Below are positions 9,805 to 18,234 of a stretch of DNA of 64,000 bases, piece after piece. The first letter of the stretch is position 1, and the number at the start of each line of letters is the position of its first letter. The DNA is taken from contig DATFKA010000053.1 in NCBI GenBank assembly GCA_035268885.1, positions 18,017 through 82,016 on the forward strand, written 5' to 3'. The translations under genes were made by a program, and so were the position numbers. This DNA is from DATFKA01 sp035268885. GTDB lineage: Bacteria > Bacteroidota > Bacteroidia > Chitinophagales > Saprospiraceae. Below the pieces are notes generated by a model. The model saw nothing but the letters and a program-made list of their open reading frames with translations, was not told where the DNA came from and made no database searches.

Positions 9805-10545
9805 ATGACCGTAGGTTTATTCATCCCTTGTTACATCGACCAATTCTATCCTCAGGTAGGCATTGCCAGCCTGGAATTACTGGAAAAACTGGGCTGTGAA
9901 GTCGTGGTTCCTGCCGGTCAGACCTGCTGTGGCCAACCGATGGCCAATACGGGCTGCGAGCAGGATGCCCGCAAGAACTATACTTACTTTGTAGAGCAGT
10001 ATAAAGATTTCGATCACATCGTTATGCCCTCCGGCAGTTGTACCTACCACGTGCGTAAGCATTACGATATCATCGAACAGAATGAGGACGTACGTCGGGT
10101 ACGACAAAACACCTATGACATCAGTGAGTTCCTGTTGGATGTTTTAAAGATAAAATCACTGGACAGTCAGTTTCCGCATACCGTAGGCTTGCACCAAAGC
10201 TGCCACGGCCTACGCGGCCTGCGGCTGGGTACCGGTACGGAACGTGTCCTGCCGCAAGAATCCAAACTAAAGCAATTGTTAGGTATGGTGAAAGATTTGC
10301 AACTGGTCGCGCTGGAACGAGCCGACGAGTGCTGTGGTTTCGGAGGTACCTTTGCCATCAATGAGCCGGATATCTCCGTACGTATGGGACTGGATCGCAT
10401 TGCCGAACACGAAGCACAAAAAGTAGAAGTCATTACCGCGGGCGATATGTCCTGTCTGATGCACCTGGAGGGCCTGCTCAAACGACAGAAAAAACCAATT
10501 GTGGTGAAACACCTGGTAGAGATACTTAATCATACTGAGCCGTAG
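9805..10545 (+). CDS. lutA: L-lactate utilization protein LutA
   Basis: A 246-residue cytosolic Fe-S protein made of two CCG domains. The cysteine motifs are visible as QTCCGQPMANTGC near the start and DECCGFGGTF near residue 175, with HQSCHGLRGLR between. In the LutABC complex it forms part of the NAD-independent L-lactate dehydrogenase that yields pyruvate. LutB and LutC genes follow in the same direction, which strongly supports the assignment over the related GlpC or HdrB-like proteins. The 79-bp gap to lutB holds a 20-bp palindrome. Confidence 0.92.
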   Translation: MTVGLFIPCYIDQFYPQVGIASLELLEKLGCEVVVPAGQTCCGQPMANTGCEQDARKNYTYFVEQYKDFDHIVMPSGSCTYHVRKHYDIIEQNEDVRRVRQNTYDISEFLLDVLKIKSLDSQFPHTVGLHQSCHGLRGLRLGTGTERVLPQESKLKQLLGMVKDLQLVALERADECCGFGGTFAINEPDISVRMGLDRIAEHEAQKVEVITAGDMSCLMHLEGLLKRQKKPIVVKHLVEILNHTEP

Positions 10546-10550
10546 AGTAC

Positions 10551-10570
10551 AGACAAGGCATGCCTTGTCT
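10551..10570. repeat. 20-bp perfect palindrome between lutA and lutB
   Basis: AGACAAGGCATGCCTTGTCT is an exact palindrome in the short lutA-lutB gap. It could fold as a stem in the transcript and affect mRNA processing, or be a REP-like dispersed element. There is no T-run after it, so it is not a simple terminator. Confidence 0.75.
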
Positions 10571-10624
10571 CAACAGCATGACCCATTAAGCAATCAACAA
10601 CCCGAAATTCAATAATTGAAATCC

Positions 10625-11992
10625 ATGAATCAGCACGCCCAAAAAGCCGCCGCCTTTATCCGTAACGCCGAGCGTACCAGGTGGCACGACGATGCCCTTT
10701 GGATGGTCCGTTCCAAAAGGGATACCGCTACTCACGATATTCCCGAGTGGGAACAACTACGGGAACTGGGCTCTCTAGTAAAGAACAATGTGCTTTCTAA
10801 GCTCGACGAATACCTGGATGAGTTTGAAGCGAACGCTCAGAAAAACGGGGTGCAGGTCCACTGGGCGGCCGACGCTGAGGAACACAACCGCATTGTACAC
10901 GATATCCTCGCGAAAAAGAAGATAGCACGTATCGTCAAGAGTAAATCCATGCTCACCGAGGAGTGCCACCTCAACGAATACTTAATCGAAAAGGGCATTG
11001 AAGTTATTGACACCGATCTGGGGGAGCGCATCATTCAGCTAAAAGAAGAAGCGCCAAGCCACATCGTTATGCCCGCCATCCACCTTAAAAAAGAAGAAAT
11101 TGGTGCGCTTTTTCACGAAAAGTTACACACCGAAAAAGGGGCTAGTGATCCGCAATATTTGACAGAGAGTGCCCGCCAGCATTTGAGAGAAAAATTCCTA
11201 CAAGCTCAGGCCGCGGTTACCGGCGTCAACTTCGGTATTGCCGAAACGGGCGGCGTGGTGGTTTGTACCAACGAAGGTAATGCCGACATGGGTGTACACC
11301 TCAGTCCGGTACAAATTCACTGTATGGGTATCGAAAAGATCATTCCCAAAGCGGAACACCTCGGGATTTTCACGCGCTTGCTGGGCCGCAGTGCTACCGG
11401 ACAACCCATTACCATTTACACCTCCCATCACCACCGGCCCAAACCCGGTGGTGAGATGCATATCGTGATCGTAGATAATGGTCGTACCGATCAATTAGGT
11501 CGGAAAGACTTTCGCAACTCCCTAAAGTGTATTCGCTGCGGAGCTTGCATGAATACCTGCCCGATCTATCGCCGCAGTGGTGGCCACAGTTATGGCTATA
11601 CGGTCCCTGGCCCGATTGGCTCTATCCTAACCCCCGGAAAAGACCTGAAAAAATATAGTGATCTACCTTTTGCCTCCACGCTTTGTGGCTCCTGCTCCGA
11701 CGTCTGCCCGGTCAAAATCGACATCCACGCGCAGCTGTACAAATGGCGGCAGGTCATCGCCGAGGAAGGGCATCTCCCAGCAGGAAAAAAGAAAAGTATG
11801 CAAATGACCAGTTGGCTTTTTGCCCGCCCGAAATTGTACCGTATGGCGGGTAAATGGGGGCGTCGCATGCTTAGGCTTCTACCAAAAGGCCTGATTTACA
11901 ACCGCTTCAACACCTGGGGTAGAGACCGCGACCTCCCCGAAGCGCCTAAAGAAAGTTTTCAGGAATGGTACCAAAAAAACCGCCGCTCATGA
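10625..11992 (+). CDS. lutB: L-lactate utilization iron-sulfur protein LutB
   Basis: A protein of 455 residues from the ATG at 10625 (MNQHAQKAA); a TTG three codons upstream is a weaker start. The LUD domain occupies about residues 60-300 (KSKSMLTEECHLNEYL, GIAETGGVVVCTNEGN). Two 4Fe-4S clusters are marked by CIRCGACMNTCP and CGSCSDVCPVKID, followed by a short LutB C-terminal domain. It passes electrons from lactate within LutABC. The stop TGA overlaps the lutC ATG (ATGA at 11989). Confidence 0.94.
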   Translation: MNQHAQKAAAFIRNAERTRWHDDALWMVRSKRDTATHDIPEWEQLRELGSLVKNNVLSKLDEYLDEFEANAQKNGVQVHWAADAEEHNRIVHDILAKKKIARIVKSKSMLTEECHLNEYLIEKGIEVIDTDLGERIIQLKEEAPSHIVMPAIHLKKEEIGALFHEKLHTEKGASDPQYLTESARQHLREKFLQAQAAVTGVNFGIAETGGVVVCTNEGNADMGVHLSPVQIHCMGIEKIIPKAEHLGIFTRLLGRSATGQPITIYTSHHHRPKPGGEMHIVIVDNGRTDQLGRKDFRNSLKCIRCGACMNTCPIYRRSGGHSYGYTVPGPIGSILTPGKDLKKYSDLPFASTLCGSCSDVCPVKIDIHAQLYKWRQVIAEEGHLPAGKKKSMQMTSWLFARPKLYRMAGKWGRRMLRLLPKGLIYNRFNTWGRDRDLPEAPKESFQEWYQKNRRS

Positions 11993-12564
11993 GTAAGCAA
12001 AAAATGCTCCAACGTATTCGTCAGGCCAAACCCGAAGTCACACCGCTACCGGAAATCCCCGGGTTTGCCGTACCCGCCGAGGTACTGCCGATCTTATTTA
12101 AGGAAAATAGTGAAAAACTGGGTAGCCGCGTCTTACTGACGGCTTCCAAACTCAACCTGAAGGAACAGGTGCTACAGCTCTTCCCCGATGCTAAAAAGAT
12201 AGCTTCCCCCCTCAGCGAGGTCGATACCACGGTAGATTTAGGTGACATCAGCGACCCGCACGAGCTCGCCGATATCGACGTGGCCATCATCCGCGGTCAG
12301 ATCGGTGTAGCCGAGAACGGTGCCATCTGGGTAGACGAGCAAGATATGCAGCACCGGGTGCTTCCCTTCATTACGCAACACCTGGTCATCCTATTATCGC
12401 AGGATAAGCTGGTCTACAATATGCACCAGGCTTACGCCAAAACCCAGGTTGATCAAACCGGCTTCGGGGTCTTTATCGCGGGGCCTTCCAAAACGGCAGA
12501 TATTGAGCAGTCGCTGGTAATTGGGGCCCAGGGTCCACGCAGTTTGACGGTGATATTGGATTGA
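11989..12564 (+). CDS. lutC: L-lactate utilization protein LutC (LUD domain)
   Basis: A protein of 191 residues from the ATG at 11989, which overlaps the lutB stop by 4 nt; an in-frame start at 11965 inside lutB is unlikely. The LUD fold is seen in GQIGVAENGAIWVDEQD and the C-terminal FGVFIAGPSKTADIEQSLVIG, which matches the end of LutC/YkgG proteins. It is the third part of the L-lactate oxidation complex. The gene is convergent with the aldo/keto reductase gene, 48 bp away. Confidence 0.92.
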   Translation: MSKQKMLQRIRQAKPEVTPLPEIPGFAVPAEVLPILFKENSEKLGSRVLLTASKLNLKEQVLQLFPDAKKIASPLSEVDTTVDLGDISDPHELADIDVAIIRGQIGVAENGAIWVDEQDMQHRVLPFITQHLVILLSQDKLVYNMHQAYAKTQVDQTGFGVFIAGPSKTADIEQSLVIGAQGPRSLTVILD

Positions 12565-12612
12565 CCCACCCCCGCTAGCTGGAGGATTCCCTCCGGCCTA
12601 AGCCTTAAAGTC

Positions 12613-13608
12613 TTAAGCTAAAATCTCATCAATTCGCTGCAATTCCTCTTTAGAAAAATCGCGATTATCCAGCGCCTTTAGGGAGTCTTTCAATTGGGAG
12701 GGGCGACTGACACCCAGCGCCACCGAAGTCACGCGACGATCGCGAAGGGCCCAGGCCAGCGCCATCTGCGCCAGACTTTGCCCACGCTTTTGGGCCAGTT
12801 CGTTCAGCTGGATTACCTTCTGTATTTTCTCATCGGTGATTTGATCGGATTCGATGGCGCCGTTCCCTCTTTCGGAGGCTGCCCGGGAGTCGGCGGGAAT
12901 TCCCTTCAGGTATTTATTGGTCAATAAACCCTGAGCCAGGGTTGAAAACGTAATACAACCCACACCTTCTTCTTCGAGCGTATCCAGCAGGCCATCCTCG
13001 ATCCAACGGTTAAACATAGAATACTGCGGTTGGTGAATCAGACAGGGCGTACCCAAATTATTTAGAATATCAACGGCCGCCTTAGTTTCCTCCGGACTGT
13101 AACTAGAGATGCCCACGTAGAGCGCCTTACCCTGCCGCACCATCAGGTCCAGGGCCGACATGGTCTCTTCCAGGGGGGTATCCGGATCGGGACGGTGGTG
13201 GTAGAAGATATCCACGTAGTCCAGGTCCATGCGTTTTAGGCTCTGGTCCAAACTGGCCATCAGGTATTTTTTCGAACCCAAATCGCCGTAAGGTCCTTCC
13301 CACATGCCCCAGCCAGCCTTGGAAGAGATGATCATCTCATCGCGGTGGCCCTTAAAGTCTTCTTTGAGAATTTTCCCGAAGGTCACTTCGGCCGATCCCG
13401 GAGGCGGGCCGTAATTATTCGCCAGATCGAAATGGGTGATTCCCTGATCAAAGGCCAAACGAACAATGGCCTTGGCATTGTCGTAACTATCAATTTCACC
13501 AAAGTTATGCCAGAAACCCAGCGATAAAGCGGGCAGGAGGATACCACTGTTTCCACAGCGTTGGTAGGTCATGTTCTGGTATCTTTTGGGAGAAGCGGTG
13601 TAGCTCAT
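12613..13608 (-). CDS. Aldo/keto reductase (YghZ/MgrA-like)
   Basis: A 331-residue TIM-barrel oxidoreductase. LANNYGPPPGSAE carries the catalytic Tyr, IISSKAGWGMW the Lys, and VDIFYHHRPDPDTPLEE the His of the AKR tetrad; TSVALGVSRPSQL is the NADPH-binding end. The GPPPGSAE and GWGMWEGPYGD blocks are typical of the L-glyceraldehyde-3-phosphate reductase (YghZ/GprA) subgroup, which reduces small aldehydes including methylglyoxal. It is the last gene of a run radA-DCC-AKR, 28 bp behind the DCC gene. The true substrate is unknown. Confidence 0.9.
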   Translation of the reverse strand: MSYTASPKRYQNMTYQRCGNSGILLPALSLGFWHNFGEIDSYDNAKAIVRLAFDQGITHFDLANNYGPPPGSAEVTFGKILKEDFKGHRDEMIISSKAGWGMWEGPYGDLGSKKYLMASLDQSLKRMDLDYVDIFYHHRPDPDTPLEETMSALDLMVRQGKALYVGISSYSPEETKAAVDILNNLGTPCLIHQPQYSMFNRWIEDGLLDTLEEEGVGCITFSTLAQGLLTNKYLKGIPADSRAASERGNGAIESDQITDEKIQKVIQLNELAQKRGQSLAQMALAWALRDRRVTSVALGVSRPSQLKDSLKALDNRDFSKEELQRIDEILA

Positions 13609-13636
13609 TATTCAGTATTTTTTATGTGATTAAGGC

Positions 13637-14038
13637 TTACAAAAAACGATTTTTTAACTCGGGGGTAGGTAACATACAGGCATCTTTTTTCCCAAACCAG
13701 CGATAGCGATTCCGCGCCACCCAATCGTAAACGCCATCCCGGATAAAGCGGGGAATGATCTTAAAAATGTAGAGTAAAGACCAGGCACCACCCAGTAGAC
13801 GCGCCGACTCAAGTACGGCATCGGAGCGGGTGTGAAATTGATCCCGGTGGTACAAAATTACCGATTTTAGTTCTTCGGGGTTTAAATCGGAATCCGCTAA
13901 TCGCTCCTGTGCCGCTTCGGATTGCAGAGACGCAAAGCGAAAGATACCTTTTTGGTCCGCTTTAATGACGCGCTGCACCGAAGCATTACAAAGATTACAG
14001 ACCCCGTCGAAAAACAATATTGGCTGATTCGTTTCCAT
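13637..14038 (-). CDS. DCC-family thiol-disulfide oxidoreductase (DUF393)
   Basis: A 133-residue protein that starts PILFFDGVCNLCNASV, the D-G-x-C-x-x-C motif that names the DCC family. FRFASLQSEAAQERL and the C-terminal RDGVYDWVARNRYRWFGK are also typical. The family has a thioredoxin-like fold with a CxxC redox pair; physiological partners are mostly unknown. It lies 14 bp downstream of radA and is probably co-transcribed with it. Confidence 0.9.
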   Translation of the reverse strand: METNQPILFFDGVCNLCNASVQRVIKADQKGIFRFASLQSEAAQERLADSDLNPEELKSVILYHRDQFHTRSDAVLESARLLGGAWSLLYIFKIIPRFIRDGVYDWVARNRYRWFGKKDACMLPTPELKNRFL

Positions 14039-14052
14039 ATACTTAAAACACG

Positions 14053-15432
14053 CTAGGTAAATAAAGTTTTATACAACTCTTCCATTTTGCCGATGGTGTG
14101 AATATTAATTTGGTAGCGCTGCTGGTCCAGCCCCTTGGTATTATACTTCGAAATAAAGATATGCTGAAAACCCAGACGATCCGCTTCCTGAATTCGCTGG
14201 TCGATTCGATTGACCGCTCTGATCTCTCCAGACAGACCTACCTCACCCGCAAAGCAGGTATCACTGGAAATGGAGACGTCTTCCAGTGAAGAGATAAGCG
14301 AAGCGACGATGGCCAGATCAATCGCCGGATCATCCACCCGGATGCCACCCGCAATATTCAGGAAGACGTCATTCTGTCCGTAGGGGAATCCCCCCCGCTT
14401 TTCCAATACCGCCAGCAGCATATTCAGCCGACGCAGATCAAAGCCCGTTGCCGAGCGCTGCGGCGTACCGTATACTGCCGTACTGACCAGGGCCTGCGTC
14501 TCAATCAGCATGGGTCGCATACCTTCCAGGGTAGCGGCAATGGCACTACCACTCAAGTCACCATCTTTTTGCGAAAGCAATAATTCCGAAGGGTTATTTA
14601 CTTGCCGTAAACCCGTGGCCTGCATCTCATAAATCCCCAACTCGTCGGTAGAACCGAAGCGGTTTTTGATGGTGCGCAAAATGCGATAGGTATAATTGCG
14701 ATCGCCCTCAAATTGCAGCACCGCATCCACGATATGCTCCAGCAATTTAGGCCCGGCGATAGACCCCTCTTTGGTAATATGACCTATGATAAAAATGGGG
14801 ATATTCATCCCCTTGGCAAAGCGTAGCAATTCACCGGCACACTCCCGTACCTGAGAGACACTTCCCGGCGTAGAATCAATATAAGGTGCCGTCAGTGTCT
14901 GAATAGAATCGATAATAATGAGCTGCGGCATGAGCTCCTCGGCGTGGGCCGTAATCTTGGTGACATTCGTTTCCGTCAGAATATAACAGTTGTCCGGATT
15001 ACCATCCAAACGGATGGCACGCATCTTGATCTGCTCTTCACTTTCTTCTCCGGAGACGTAAAGTACTTTGACGGGCACCTGAATGGCGGCCTGTAGCATG
15101 AGGGTAGATTTCCCAATGCCCGGCTGCCCGCCGATGAGCACCAGGGAGCCGCTGACGATCCCCCCTCCCAGGACCCGGTTGAGTTCTTCGTCAGGTGTCA
15201 CCAGCCGCTGTTTATTACCCGGCTTAATATTGGGAAGCGGAACGGGCCTCGGTCCTGCTTTGGAGACAGAGGATTTCTTCCATCCACTTTTGGCGGCTTC
15301 CTTTGGCGTTTCTTTAAAGATCACTTCTTCTTGTAGGGTATTCCAGCTCTCGCAGGCCGTACACTTTCCATTCCATTTGGAATAGGTAGCGCCACATTCT
15401 GTACAGGCAAATACTTTTTTGACTTTAGCCAC
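14053..15432 (-). CDS. radA: DNA repair protein RadA (Sms)
   Basis: A RecA-like branch-migration helicase that helps process recombination intermediates. The GTG at 15432 gives 459 residues beginning (M)AKVKKVFACTECG, the usual RadA start and length; an upstream ATG at 15492 would add 20 atypical residues. The zinc finger uses C10, C13, C24 and C27. Walker A is GGQPGIGKST at 101-110, the RadA KNRFG motif follows, and the C-terminal third is a Lon-protease-like domain. Nothing appears missing. Confidence 0.95.
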   Translation of the reverse strand: MAKVKKVFACTECGATYSKWNGKCTACESWNTLQEEVIFKETPKEAAKSGWKKSSVSKAGPRPVPLPNIKPGNKQRLVTPDEELNRVLGGGIVSGSLVLIGGQPGIGKSTLMLQAAIQVPVKVLYVSGEESEEQIKMRAIRLDGNPDNCYILTETNVTKITAHAEELMPQLIIIDSIQTLTAPYIDSTPGSVSQVRECAGELLRFAKGMNIPIFIIGHITKEGSIAGPKLLEHIVDAVLQFEGDRNYTYRILRTIKNRFGSTDELGIYEMQATGLRQVNNPSELLLSQKDGDLSGSAIAATLEGMRPMLIETQALVSTAVYGTPQRSATGFDLRRLNMLLAVLEKRGGFPYGQNDVFLNIAGGIRVDDPAIDLAIVASLISSLEDVSISSDTCFAGEVGLSGEIRAVNRIDQRIQEADRLGFQHIFISKYNTKGLDQQRYQINIHTIGKMEELYKTLFT

Positions 15433-15544
15433 GGACGAAGGATTTAGAATGAATCGTATTAAAAAGACGTTTCTCAGACGAAGATAAAACAATTCTTTTT
15501 AAAAAGAAACGCTGCCAAAATCTTCTGTAGGAGATACAAATACA

Positions 15545-15580
15545 AAAAGCCGCTTTAGGGAACTCCCCAAAGCGGCTTTT
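15545..15580 (-). terminator. Intrinsic terminator after the BI-1 gene
   Basis: AAAAGCCGCTTT (15545-15556) and AAAGCGGCTTTT (15569-15580) form a 12-bp stem around a 12-nt loop. On the minus strand it lies 22 nt after the BI-1 stop and ends in a T-run, separating that gene from radA. Confidence 0.85.
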
Positions 15581-15601
15581 CAGCTAAGCGGACTAAGTTG
15601 A

Positions 15602-16375
15602 TTAGTCGCTGCTCAGGATGGATAATAGTCTTAGGAACTCGATATACAACCACACCAGGGTGATCAGTAGTCCCATCGCAGAGAACCATTCCATATATTT
15701 TGGAGCACCATACTGCTCTCCTTTTTCGAAGTTATCAAAGTCTAAGAGTAAATTCAGGGCAGCAATACCGATAATCACGGCGCTGATCCCAATACCGAGC
15801 ATGCCTCCTTCGTGGAGGAAAGGCACCTGAATACCAAACATACCGAGCACCCAGCTTAAAACATAAACCAACGCCACGGCACCGGTAGCCATAACGACCC
15901 CCGTACGTAACTTATTGGTCACTTTAATAATGCCCGATTTATAGATAAAGAGCATCATAAAGAGAGTCGCGACCGTGAGCATAACGGCATTAAAGACGAT
16001 CCCGCTAAACTCTGCGGCGTAAATAGCGGAAATACTACCCACAAAAAGACCTTCCAATAAGGCATAAATCGGAGCCAAAAACGGAGAACTTTGCGGGCGA
16101 AAAGCCGCAATTAAAACGATGACCAGGCCACCAATCGCTCCGCCCCACATAAATAGGGAGCTGGGATTAGAAAAACTAAATACCGCCGTTACCATCAGCA
16201 GGGCCGTCAAAATAAAGGTTTTGTTGATCGCGCCCTGAACGGTCATTTTTTCTGTGATGACACCTCCACCAACCATATTCGCATCCAGCGGTTCATTCGC
16301 TGCACTTTGATAGGCGCTCTCCTTCATAAAGGGATTAGAAGAGCGGGTAAAACGATTTTTACTAAATCTACTCAT
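15602..16375 (-). CDS. Bax inhibitor-1/YccA family membrane protein
   Basis: A 257-residue protein with a soluble N-terminus of about 45 residues followed by about seven membrane helices. The first helix region (NKTFILTALLMVTAVFSF) and the last part, where LDFDNFEKGEQYGAPKYMEW precedes the final helix, fit the Bax1-I family and especially the YccA-like group of Bacteroidota. Related proteins act as pH-sensitive calcium leak channels or inhibit FtsH; which applies here is not known. The gene is monocistronic, with a strong terminator after it. Confidence 0.88.
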   Translation of the reverse strand: MSRFSKNRFTRSSNPFMKESAYQSAANEPLDANMVGGGVITEKMTVQGAINKTFILTALLMVTAVFSFSNPSSLFMWGGAIGGLVIVLIAAFRPQSSPFLAPIYALLEGLFVGSISAIYAAEFSGIVFNAVMLTVATLFMMLFIYKSGIIKVTNKLRTGVVMATGAVALVYVLSWVLGMFGIQVPFLHEGGMLGIGISAVIIGIAALNLLLDFDNFEKGEQYGAPKYMEWFSAMGLLITLVWLYIEFLRLLSILSSD

Positions 16376-16436
16376 GTATTTAACTGTTTTTTATTTTCTA
16401 AAGTTAGAGATAATCTACCTATGTAACAATATTCCC

Positions 16437-17348
16437 CTAAGATTTAGTTTCCTGCTTCCACTGAAAGTCAAAAACGTCCGTACGGCGATAATGCCCGACG
16501 GGGTCAAAATCAAGCTTGCCTTTGATGACTTCCCGGCGATCAATTTCTGCATAAAGGATACCTTCTTCGTCGAATAGTGGTCCGGCTACTATTTCTCCCA
16601 GCGGCGAGACGATCAGACTACCGCCACGGGACATGATCTCCGCTTGTCCGCTAAGTTCTGCTTGAAAACGGGCCGGATAGTCCGCCTTGCGCACCATTTG
16701 GTTACAAGACAGTACGTAGCAGCGCCCTTCGCAGGCAATATGTTGCATACTTGCGGTCCAGCTACCCCGCTGATCAGCGGTTGGCGCCAGGTAGATCTCT
16801 ACTCCTTGCTGATACAGATTCATACGGGCCAAAGGCATATAATTTTCCCAGCAAATCAGCCCTCCCATTTTGCCGAAAGGTGCATCTACCGCCTGTAAAT
16901 CATCACCCGTACCTTCTCCCCAGATGATACGCTCCGCCGCCGTGGGCTTCAGCTTACGGTGCTTCTGCACCAGCTTGCCCTGTGGATTGTAATACAATAG
17001 GGTACAGTATAAAGTACCACCGCGATCCGCTCGCTCAATCACTCCGATCACTAACCATACCTGAAAACGCCGGGCTATCTCGCCCAAATAATCCGCCGCG
17101 GGACCAGGTACCGCCAGGGCATGTTCGTAATACAGCAGCCAGTCCTCCCGACCGCTCGGCTCGCGACCCCCAACCACCGTTCCAAAACTCAGGCCACGCG
17201 GATAAGCCGAGAGGAAAGCTTCCGGAAAGAGTACCAATCGCGCACCCTGATGACTGGCTTGCGCAACCAGTCGCTCCACCTTCGCCAGCGAAGCCTCCAA
17301 ATCAAATAAAACCGAACTGGCCTGTACAACCGCAACTTTTGTCTTCAT
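16437..17348 (-). CDS. Nitrilase (carbon-nitrogen hydrolase family)
   Basis: A 303-residue protein. The Glu-Lys-Cys triad is visible in LVLFPEAFLSAYP, KHRKLKPTAAERIIWGEG and GGLICWENYMP. The last two blocks are those of true nitrilases (EC 3.5.5) rather than amidases or the NLP/GAT group. Such enzymes convert nitriles to carboxylic acids plus ammonia. The C-terminal RRTDVFDFQW is also usual for this branch. No linked nitrile pathway is visible; substrate unknown. Confidence 0.9.
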   Translation of the reverse strand: MKTKVAVVQASSVLFDLEASLAKVERLVAQASHQGARLVLFPEAFLSAYPRGLSFGTVVGGREPSGREDWLLYYEHALAVPGPAADYLGEIARRFQVWLVIGVIERADRGGTLYCTLLYYNPQGKLVQKHRKLKPTAAERIIWGEGTGDDLQAVDAPFGKMGGLICWENYMPLARMNLYQQGVEIYLAPTADQRGSWTASMQHIACEGRCYVLSCNQMVRKADYPARFQAELSGQAEIMSRGGSLIVSPLGEIVAGPLFDEEGILYAEIDRREVIKGKLDFDPVGHYRRTDVFDFQWKQETKS

Positions 17349-17440
17349 GATTTAGCATTTTAATTGACTATCCCGATACTCCGCTACGCTCCGACTGGGA
17401 CTAATTCGACTATGCCCACTGAAGTGGCCAGTCTCATTGA

Positions 17441-17489
17441 ACACGACACACGACACACGACACACGACACACGACACACGACACACGAC
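17441..17489. repeat. Heptanucleotide tandem repeat, ACACGAC x7
   Basis: Seven exact copies of ACACGAC fill 49 bp and run into the last base of the stop codon of the flavin-reductase-like gene on the minus strand. A 7-bp unit changes length out of frame and is prone to slippage, so copy number may differ between strains. Confidence 0.95.
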
Positions 17490-18103
17490 TAAGGTCTGGC
17501 GTAAGGCAAAATACCAATTTTTTCCAGGTCGTAATAAGTATCGAGACCACTGACCCCAACCCCGTCCAGCGCGGCCGTATCCACGTGGCCCGTCTCGGCA
17601 ATGGCCTCTCCGGGCAGGATGACCTCTACGATACGACCGACAATCAGCCAGGTATGGTTGATCTGGATATAGTGCTCTTCGGCAAATTCCAGGCCGATCT
17701 TGATCTGTGCTTCCTTGACGTAGGGTGCTTTACAGCGGTCGCTAAAATAAGGCGTCAGCCCGGTGGCCTCGAATTCGGAGCGGCCCGCATCGTACTTGGC
17801 GGAAGCCTGGTGGGCCTGCTCATAGATATTTCGATTGATCTGATTGAGGGTATAATGCCCCAGGGCCTTTATGTTATTATAGGTTTGTCGCTCCACGGTC
17901 AACGGCCGCATGATGAAGCCCAGGCTAGGAGGCGTGGCGCCAATGTGGACAACCGAATTAAACAGGCCCAGGTTATCGACACCATCGGCAGAGCGGGTAC
18001 CAATGAGTTGGGCATTCTTAATTCCGGAAAGCGTATTGACAAAATTACGCCGTTGGTGGCGATCCATTTGCAGGATATCTGCGTGGCTTAACTTTTTTTC
18101 CAT
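17489..18103 (-). CDS. Flavin reductase-like FMN-binding protein
   Basis: A 204-residue protein of the flavin-reductase-like, FMN-binding split-barrel family. Supporting blocks are KNAQLIGTRSADGVDNLGLFNSV, where FMN phosphate contacts are expected, and LGFIMRPLTVERQTYNNI. Members bind FMN and serve as NAD(P)H:flavin reductases or have unknown redox roles. The gene is divergent from the hydrolase lipoprotein gene. Substrate cannot be inferred. Confidence 0.85.
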   Translation of the reverse strand: MEKKLSHADILQMDRHQRRNFVNTLSGIKNAQLIGTRSADGVDNLGLFNSVVHIGATPPSLGFIMRPLTVERQTYNNIKALGHYTLNQINRNIYEQAHQASAKYDAGRSEFEATGLTPYFSDRCKAPYVKEAQIKIGLEFAEEHYIQINHTWLIVGRIVEVILPGEAIAETGHVDTAALDGVGVSGLDTYYDLEKIGILPYARP

Positions 18104-18111
18104 AATTCATT

Positions 18112-18119
18112 TAACTTTG
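18112..18119 (+). promoter_or_regulatory. Candidate -7 box for the hydrolase lipoprotein gene
   Basis: TAACTTTG matches TAnnTTTG. It predicts a transcript start near 18126, downstream of an alternative ATG at 18121, which supports translation from the ATG at 18235. Confidence 0.5.
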
Positions 18120-18234
18120 CATGCTTTGGCAACCACTGTATATCATTTTGGTTCTGTTGACGTGGATTTTTTTGCGAAAGCGGAACCAGACAGTCGGTTT
18201 TCTAGCGGAAAATACCGCAACTAACGAGGATAAC

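Noticed and set aside
17441..17489. Short repeats considered as a CRISPR array
   Set aside because: Units are only 7 bp, contiguous and have no spacers.
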